64,000 nucleotides of DNA from Fasciolopsis buskii (Eukaryota > Platyhelminthes > Trematoda > Plagiorchiida > Fasciolidae): positions 218,644-282,643 of the forward strand of contig LUCM01010395.1 in NCBI GenBank assembly GCA_008360955.1. The letters are read 5' to 3'. Shown here in pieces: positions 57,540 to 64,000 of the stretch. Positions within the stretch are counted from its first letter, which is position 1. Every line of letters begins with the position of its first letter. The position numbers were made by a program, and so were the translations under genes. The notes under the pieces were generated by a model, which saw only the letters and a program-made list of their open reading frames with translations, searched no databases and was not told the DNA's origin.

Positions 57540-59540
57540 CCGGGACTGTATATTATCAGTTCTGAATGTTTCTGACTGAAGATTGGTGGTATGTAAACTA
57601 TCTGTGACTTTCTCGTGACACAATCCACTGTCCGATTTGTTTTTGACAATTTGTATTGTTCGTGGCTCAAGTTGCCATTTCTTAAGTCACTTCAGGTGGT
57701 CCCGAGAAGTTGGCAATCCAAACCCCAAGCTTAGCAATTAGAACAGTGCGAAAATCCGTCTACTGTGACACGATAAAACATGAAGAAGGGCAAACAAGAA
57801 ATTTTCACAGTCTAGTTCGACAGTCCGCATTTTTATCTGCTCGACAAGATTCACAAAATTCTGACGTGCTGTACGAAATCAGGTTTGCAATTGGAATGTG
57901 GTTATCACTTGCTTCTAAATCCGTCTTTACACTTTGACCGGGAAAAGCTGCAGTGATTGATTCAGAACTATGTGATCATTGCTGACAGGGAAGGAGCGAT
58001 GATGACGCAGAAGATAAGTGAAAATTAATTAACCGAAAGTCACAGCTAACAGGTAAACACTCGAACACAAAGTACTATGCGGATGAGGTTTAAGTAGTCG
58101 CCTGTGCAGATTAGAATCTGCCACATATCATTAGGATTGTTATGAATCGGTTAGATGAAAACCGACAACAAACGCCTTAGGTCTGATAGAGAGGGGCATC
58201 GATGTAAATAAACCAACCATCAACACTACTTCCACTGAGTTTCAGTGCATCACGAATGGTGAGCTGAATGGACCAGCATGCCGTCACCCCTCGTGGTGGT
58301 TCAAATACGTTGAAGTGATGTTTCAGTTACGGAGGTTCCTGAAGTCAGTAAATCCATTTGCGCTTCAGTTACTCATTTTATCAAAATTTTCAGGGGTCTG
58401 CTATAAGGTTAATTTTGTAAGACGTAAACTTAGAAGAAGCTCCAGGTTAAAAGTATAGAAGACAATGAAATTATCTTACAGAATGCCATCCTCACTATAC
58501 AAGACTATAAGGAAGTTGTTGATCCTTCCTTAGAATATTTAAAACATTTAGTTGTGTTTCCATAGATAACCATTACAGGAACGGTCTGTGACGAATAATA
58601 TAGCTGTGAGTACTCACAACTAAAATACGAATCCCTGGTGGCATATGCAAATAGGGCTTTGATCACAAAATTATGCAACTGCGCACAAACTGATTGCACA
58701 TAACTTCGACTTGCACATTTCAAAGTTTAACCAGTTGACTAGAAACATATCACTTGGTCTCAGGGTGGGATCAAACAGAAAATATTCGTGACCTTGCAAG
58801 TGCGCGCTACTCTGCGATGTCAGTCTTATGAGCTGAGTGGTAGGATGGGAAATAAAGTTGGAGATTTGTCAAAGACGTTCGTGTGTAATTGCTCCAGTGC
58901 GTCGATCTTACTCATTTCTGATTATAACATTGAGTTATTTTGCAAATATTAGCGTAAAGTAAATCAAATGCTAGATAAACAGAATTCGAATGAAAGAAGC
59001 CCAACCAAGGAACATTCACAGGACTGCGCCTCAAATTTTGAAGTTATTTATTATTCCAGCAATTGTTAAAATGCATCAAGTACTGAAATTCCTGACCACC
59101 ATTAACTTGCCGCCTTCAAAGGCTTATGAGTGTGGCCCAATTGGCTAACATCAATCTAATCACCCGTCCCGCCAGAAATCCCATAAACTCGTTCACACTT
59201 CCACGTATTAGCTCGTGATATTGATTTCAAGTTCAATCAAATCTTTTCCATATCAATCGACCGGTGAGTAATTTTACTCGTTTTCAATGATTGATACAAA
59301 CAGTTTCACATTTTAGTTTATTCTACAACTTCTTCCATCCAATTGTCAAATTGCTGTAGGCAACTGAATGGACAATTAAAATCCATCATTCTCCAAACGG
59401 TTAGACATGAGTAATCATGTTCAGAATTCAAACATTATTTATTTGATGAATACAGACTGATAAAATATATCATCTAGCCTCCGAACAACGCGGAGAAAAA
59501 TTTCATTTATTTTGAATAATTTACATCACTGTTTTGAAAA
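57540..59540. other. Intron, nothing recognised
   Basis: Two-kilobase stretch with only short random frames. Confidence 0.3.
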
Positions 59541-59547
59541 CACTCAC

Positions 59548-59847
59548 ATTCTTGTCCAGAATTTTGGTGACCACCAGAAAGGGGATGTACTGATAAATTT
59601 TTTTCTGTATCACAGCAGATAAATGCCATGTAGAGGGATCATCGCGTGATCCGGTACTATGTAGGCAGTCATTATTCCCTTGATCAACGAGACAGCCCAG
59701 ATTTGACGAATCTGATACGAAGCCAGTTGCCATGGCTGCTTGAACTGGTCCATGTGTGGATGACGCTGCCACAAACTCACATTTGAGCATTGACATACAG
59801 AAGGTGAATGTCCATTGTATAAACAAACCGGTGAACTTTGAATACAT
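59548..59847 (-). CDS. Possible first coding exon with signal peptide
   Basis: A true ATG at 59847 opens MYSKFTGLFIQWTFTFCMSM, a short basic start and a hydrophobic core with small residues near CEFVAASS, consistent with a signal peptide of about 27-30 residues. The exon runs 100 codons to GACAAGAAT|GTGAGT in phase 0, which fits the phase-0 start of the exon at 57.5 kb. Upstream in frame the sequence closes quickly. No TATA or initiator element could be assigned. If correct, the cassette gene begins here. Confidence 0.45.
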
Positions 59848-59849
59848 GT

Positions 59850-60985
59850 TATGAATTGAGTCCTTTACCCAAGCTGGTGAATGAAATGAGCTCCAAAACG
59901 AACGAAACAGCGCTCTTCACCCCGCTATTTATGACTAAAATCCAGACGATGACTGCATTCACGATAGGCGAAAGTTGTACGCACACTGTGTACTAGGTTG
60001 CACAGCATACCGTTGCCAATAGGTGTCAATTGATTTTCCGAAGTTCTAGACTCCATGGGAATAAAGTGTATTTGATTAAAGCAAAATATATATCACACCC
60101 ACAAACACCCATAATTTTCTCCATTCATCAGTTCTTTCTTTTGTTCCTAAAACAGCAATGAATTAAAACAACCAAACGTCAAAAACACACAAAGAACAAC
60201 CACGCGGACAAATGTAAAGACCAACGTTTTGCTGCGAACTCCAAACACGAGTTTCCGGATGGGTACGTTACCGATGATCGATTCAAGTTGGGCTTTTGTG
60301 AAAAGCGACAAAATCAGTTCACTTTTGCAAACTCCCTTTACAACACTGTGTTTGGATTGTTTTATGTGATTGACTAATCTTTGAGGCGCTCATTGTGGGG
60401 TGTTCATGCGGAGTGATATTCAGAAAACGCTGATATGGCTATCGTGCTCTTTCGGAATTTCTGCATGTGTGGAACATGAGGACAATGGGGACGAAAAATA
60501 GAATGGCCTTATTATCGAAAGCCAGATTAAACTTAATGTAGTGGTGAAAATTGAAAACCAAACCAGATATTTATCTTACATTTTCACTGAAGATTCGCAA
60601 AATACTCTTCCGCATCTGATTTGAAAAATAATACCAAAACCCGAAATTCATGCCGCGTAAATGAAAATTCTACTCAAAAGCTCTTTGGTCATCGATTGTA
60701 AAAAATGCTTCTGTATACAATGGGACAAATTGTCATGGATGAGCATGATTGGCCCAATATTTATCACTACATTTGAAACGCGGGCGCATGGATCTACGCG
60801 TCACAAGCATCCGAGAACACAACAGAAAAGCAGAAAAGAGACGGTGTAAAATGTATCGAGAAGAACAATGGGGAGGACGACAAATTAGTAAGCCAAAAAG
60901 ATGGACTGCTACAGAATATGGTATACATGACCGGATGGATAGATAGGTGGAGAGTTAGCTGGGAAGAGATGAATGAAGGCTTAAA
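59850..60985. other. Candidate 5' flank, nothing recognised
   Basis: No exon or repeat family recognised. Promoter elements cannot be assigned by eye. Confidence 0.3.
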
Positions 60986-60989
60986 CAAA

Positions 60990-61000
60990 TAGATAGGCAG

Positions 61001-61031
<31 letters not shown>

Positions 61032-61077
61032 GGTAGATAGATAGATAGATAGGTAGATAGAAAGATAGATAGATAGG

Positions 61078-61148
<71 letters not shown>

Positions 61149-61149
61149 G
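60990..61149. repeat. (GATA)n microsatellite
   Basis: About 160 bases of GATA units, imperfect in the first half (GATAGGTA, GATAAATA variants) and nearly perfect at 61082-61148. It creates the spurious YLSI-repeat frames on the minus strand. Confidence 0.95.
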
Positions 61150-61159
61150 GACTCGGGTG

Positions 61160-62795
61160 GGTGGATGTACGGACAGACAGTTAAAACGGGACCGATAAAT
61201 CGATGGATTGCCAAGTAGATTCATAAATAGAATGACACAGAGTTTGGGAAATTGTCAAAGATTGTTTGGTTGTGTTTAAAATGCACTCTTACAAATATCG
61301 GTGCCTAGTTAGGGTTAACTTATGTGCAATTTGTAATATGTGCGTCGGAATCAAGAGCTTGAATTTAGCTTGCACAAATTTCTGCCGCTTTTCTGGATTC
61401 CGGTATTTATCGCTGATGTTCAGATGCCGCAATTCCGTGAGTTACCTGAGCAGTGGATTTCAAGGTCAAATCTCCTGAACTTCGCACGGCAATTGGAAAA
61501 ATAATATTTTCATGCTCCTCTAGTTAGACGCCAAATCAAAATAACTAAATTGTGTACTATCGATTTCCACTGTTCAACAGTGTCTAATATGTACCGATTT
61601 GCACGCCAAATTATTGTAACCAAATATCACCCTGTTCTCCCTAGCACGATGGTACTTCCTCATGGCTGAGATGTGCAGATGACGCTTGCTTGCGATATCG
61701 AATATATTTCTACCATATCCGCTGGCCAAGTAACATCAGATACTGTCATTTTATCGAAACTGTTCGTCCTTCTGTTTGAGTAAGACGAACGAAAACTCGA
61801 ATAATTTGTTTTTTTCTTGGTGCATACTGAACAAAAAATTGTTCATATGGCACTTGTTGCGTGATTTTTACCAATACGTTATTTGTTTGAACAAATTAGT
61901 TAGCCGACAACAGAGTAGAACAAGTGAAAATTAGACCACCTCAAGTATCGAGGCTGTGCAGAAATATTGCAGGTGAAATTATGCACAGTTTTAAAGGAAA
62001 TTTTCAATTGTCAAACTCCGAAGACAATTAAATAAGATATCCAGCAGCAACTAACAGAACGAATAGGACAGCTGAGGAACAACAGGCGTTGAAACCCTAG
62101 ATGCAGTCTTCAGTCGTATCGTTCTTTCGGGGACTTTTGATCATTTACGGACACAATTTTCTTTGCATTCTCCCTTAATGATACACTTTAATTTTGACAA
62201 TTTTTTGGCGGTATTTGTTACATCCAACATGAGATCAGTACAGTTCAGCTTGCGCCGCATTTGCAAATGTCTTCGCCTAGCAAATCCTACCGTTGTTTGC
62301 TTTCGCGCGTATTGCCGTATCAGTACCCCGTTAGACACCAAACATTTCTTGCCTCATTCGTTCTAGTCTAATCTATTCTGTCAGTCGAGGACACAATTTA
62401 AGGGGATAAAAATCGGGAGTTGCGTGGCAATTATTTGCAAATCATATATTTTTAAAATTGCCAATCAGAAGCGATAATCTAGATAGGATGAAGAATACCG
62501 AGGACCAATCAAACATTTGTTCAAGCTGCAGCTGTAAGACAAGTTGAGACCAGTCACCGATCACGGAGACGCACTGTTGGCGAATTTGTTGTAGATGGAC
62601 GGCTGCTTGCCCACTGTATCCATTATCGTTTCATGGCACATACCAGGTGCAACGTGGGCATATGTGTTTTGTAGAATTACTCATCCGAGGTTCACGCGAC
62701 TGGAAAAACGTGCAGGTTGAGTTGCTGCCTGCGAAACGCCAAACTTGCTTTTTAAAGACTCCATGGACAGGACAGCTTGCACTCGTTTATATTGG
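61160..62795. other. Non-coding stretch, nothing recognised
   Basis: Short frames on both strands without domains or convincing splice sites. Confidence 0.3.
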
Positions 62796-62800
62796 AAATC

Positions 62801-63022
62801 ACATTTCCAGCGCGACCGCCTTTAGGAAATCCTGGCAACGATAGATTCGTTCCAAATAGAGCTGAATTTTCTGAAATTCAGTGGGCTCTCCCAATTGGAT
62901 GACACTGAACACAAATTCATCGATGGTTCCGACATAAGTCACGCAAATAACCAACAGCTCCAAGAATATTCCTTCACATTTGGCCCAAGTGGTATGACTA
63001 AGGAGAGCTTGTACAACCATCA
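62801..63022 (-). CDS. Possible start exon of a related upstream gene
   Basis: An ATG-ATG start opens 74 codons: MMVVQALLSHTTWAKCEG, a hydrophobic IFLELLVICVTYV, then DEFVFSVIQLGEPTEFQKI and a helix to TGA. The strand-plus-helix stretch resembles KFSVLISLEEVIHDYMH of the exon at 57.5 kb. No clear donor is seen before the stop. It could be an exon of a neighbouring paralog or chance. Confidence 0.25.
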
Positions 63023-63029
63023 TGAAACA

Positions 63030-64000
63030 AAATCATGCAACTGAAAATCGAACAAAATATTGAACAATAGCATATTCAACGAGTTCATTGTTTTCTAGTC
63101 CAGAACCTTCGATATTTAGAAAAATTTCGGTTGGCTACCATCATTCTTCCTGCCAACGGATTTTTTTCGCTTTACTTCAATCAATTATGTGAAAAAAGTG
63201 AACGGGTTCCTTAGGGTGCAATCAAACATCTGCAATCAAAACAAGATGTATTCAGATAACTTCCTGGACTACAACAGTTTCCGTAGCACGCAATCACAAG
63301 GACTCCCCGCTAGTAAGAGAAACATGATGAACCGTCATCTGGAAGTTTCATGCTTTAGCGAGCTGCAGTTAACTCAGTCGAGTTCCTTGTTTCCCATTCT
63401 ACACAATTCGGTAAATCAGAGACATCCTAGTGATTACTACCACTCATAATTTCAACGTTTCTGCTCACTTGAAATCACACATCAACAGAAAGTCAGTGTT
63501 GAGAGATTCACGTTCAAATTTGTCTGATATGCTTTTAGCACTTTACTCAGACAGATGCGTGAGTGGAGTAAGCGTATATACGGAAGTGGTGGGAGTGTGG
63601 CAGTTGAAAAGAACTGATGGAATTAGGTATATAAAGTCAAAAGACAACAGATTTTGATTCAGGGTGAAATATGGATTCTTTGCATGGAAATGCAGTGTAG
63701 CTTTGAAAACTTACGCGAGGAATGCTAAATGGTTTGAACAAACAAAATGGTAAGTTATTATTTGCTCGTACCAGTTTCGTCATCGCGCATGCACTGTAAC
63801 CGGAGTTCATCTTCTGAGCTTCAAAAGATTGAATGTAAACAATTACGATTCGTAATTATTTTGTCCAGATATTATTATTACTGACAGCCCTACATCCTAA
63901 TAACAAGCGACTATGAAAAAATTATGCCACAACTGCGTTCCAAGCATTCATGTTGAGCACGACCCTGGGAAGAGTTTGCAGAACTGAGCGAAATGCTAGT
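63030..64000. other. Non-coding right end
   Basis: Plus-strand frames at 63189-63449 and 63430-63657 overlap one another and show no domain. Nothing firm. Confidence 0.3.

Noticed and set aside
60955..61224. Minus-strand frames of YLSI repeats
   Set aside because: Pure translation of the GATA microsatellite.
1..64000. CRISPR arrays, bacterial operons, rRNA genes, functional tRNA genes
   Set aside because: None seen. Regularly spaced short repeats are absent and all tRNA-like sequences belong to SINEs.

Overview
This is eukaryotic DNA, AT-rich, with genes split into short exons by kilobase introns and many decayed mobile elements. Penelope-like elements carrying a GIY-YIG nuclease, CR1/RTE-type and Ty3/Gypsy relics, tRNA-derived SINEs and a LicD-family membrane protein together fit a parasitic flatworm, most likely a digenean fluke. 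That assignment is inference; no rRNA or mitochondrial marker is present. One run of N (43624-44563) is an assembly gap.

Region by region: 1-3.4 kb is a degenerate Penelope-like element on the minus strand plus a foldback repeat. 5.98-6.85 kb holds a non-LTR reverse transcriptase relic (+). 9.17-10.32 kb carries the clearest intact gene, a LicD-family type II membrane protein (+). 12-18 kb is a repeat graveyard: a Ty3/Gypsy relic, Penelope fragments and SINE copies. 18.8-22.0 kb is a 2.8-kb segment bounded by about 205-bp inverted repeats.

From 22.5 to at least 43.6 kb the minus strand holds one multi-exon gene that I do not recognise. Its visible exons, in transcript order, are B-A-C-B-A-C-B-A-terminal. 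Three homologous B exons (388-397 nt) all end in phase 1 on a Cys-Gly-Leu-Glu motif. Three A exons are each exactly 167 nt (phase 1 to 0). The two C exons here are phase 0 to 0. All splice phases agree from the gap to the stop codon at 22533. Further compatible exons at 51.1, 56.7, 57.0 and 57.5 kb, and a possible signal-peptide exon at 59.5-59.85 kb, suggest the gene may begin near 59.85 kb and span about 37 kb. The product would be a secreted or surface protein built of repeated modules of about 250 residues, each with only two cysteines.

The introns contain a roughly 360-bp-arm inverted repeat (35.4-36.4 kb), Penelope-like fragments, a SINE, a non-LTR relic at 48.5 kb and a second foldback element at 53.3-53.8 kb. 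The right end (60-64 kb) has a GATA microsatellite and one doubtful exon-like frame. Everything here rests on reading the sequence; no database search was possible.
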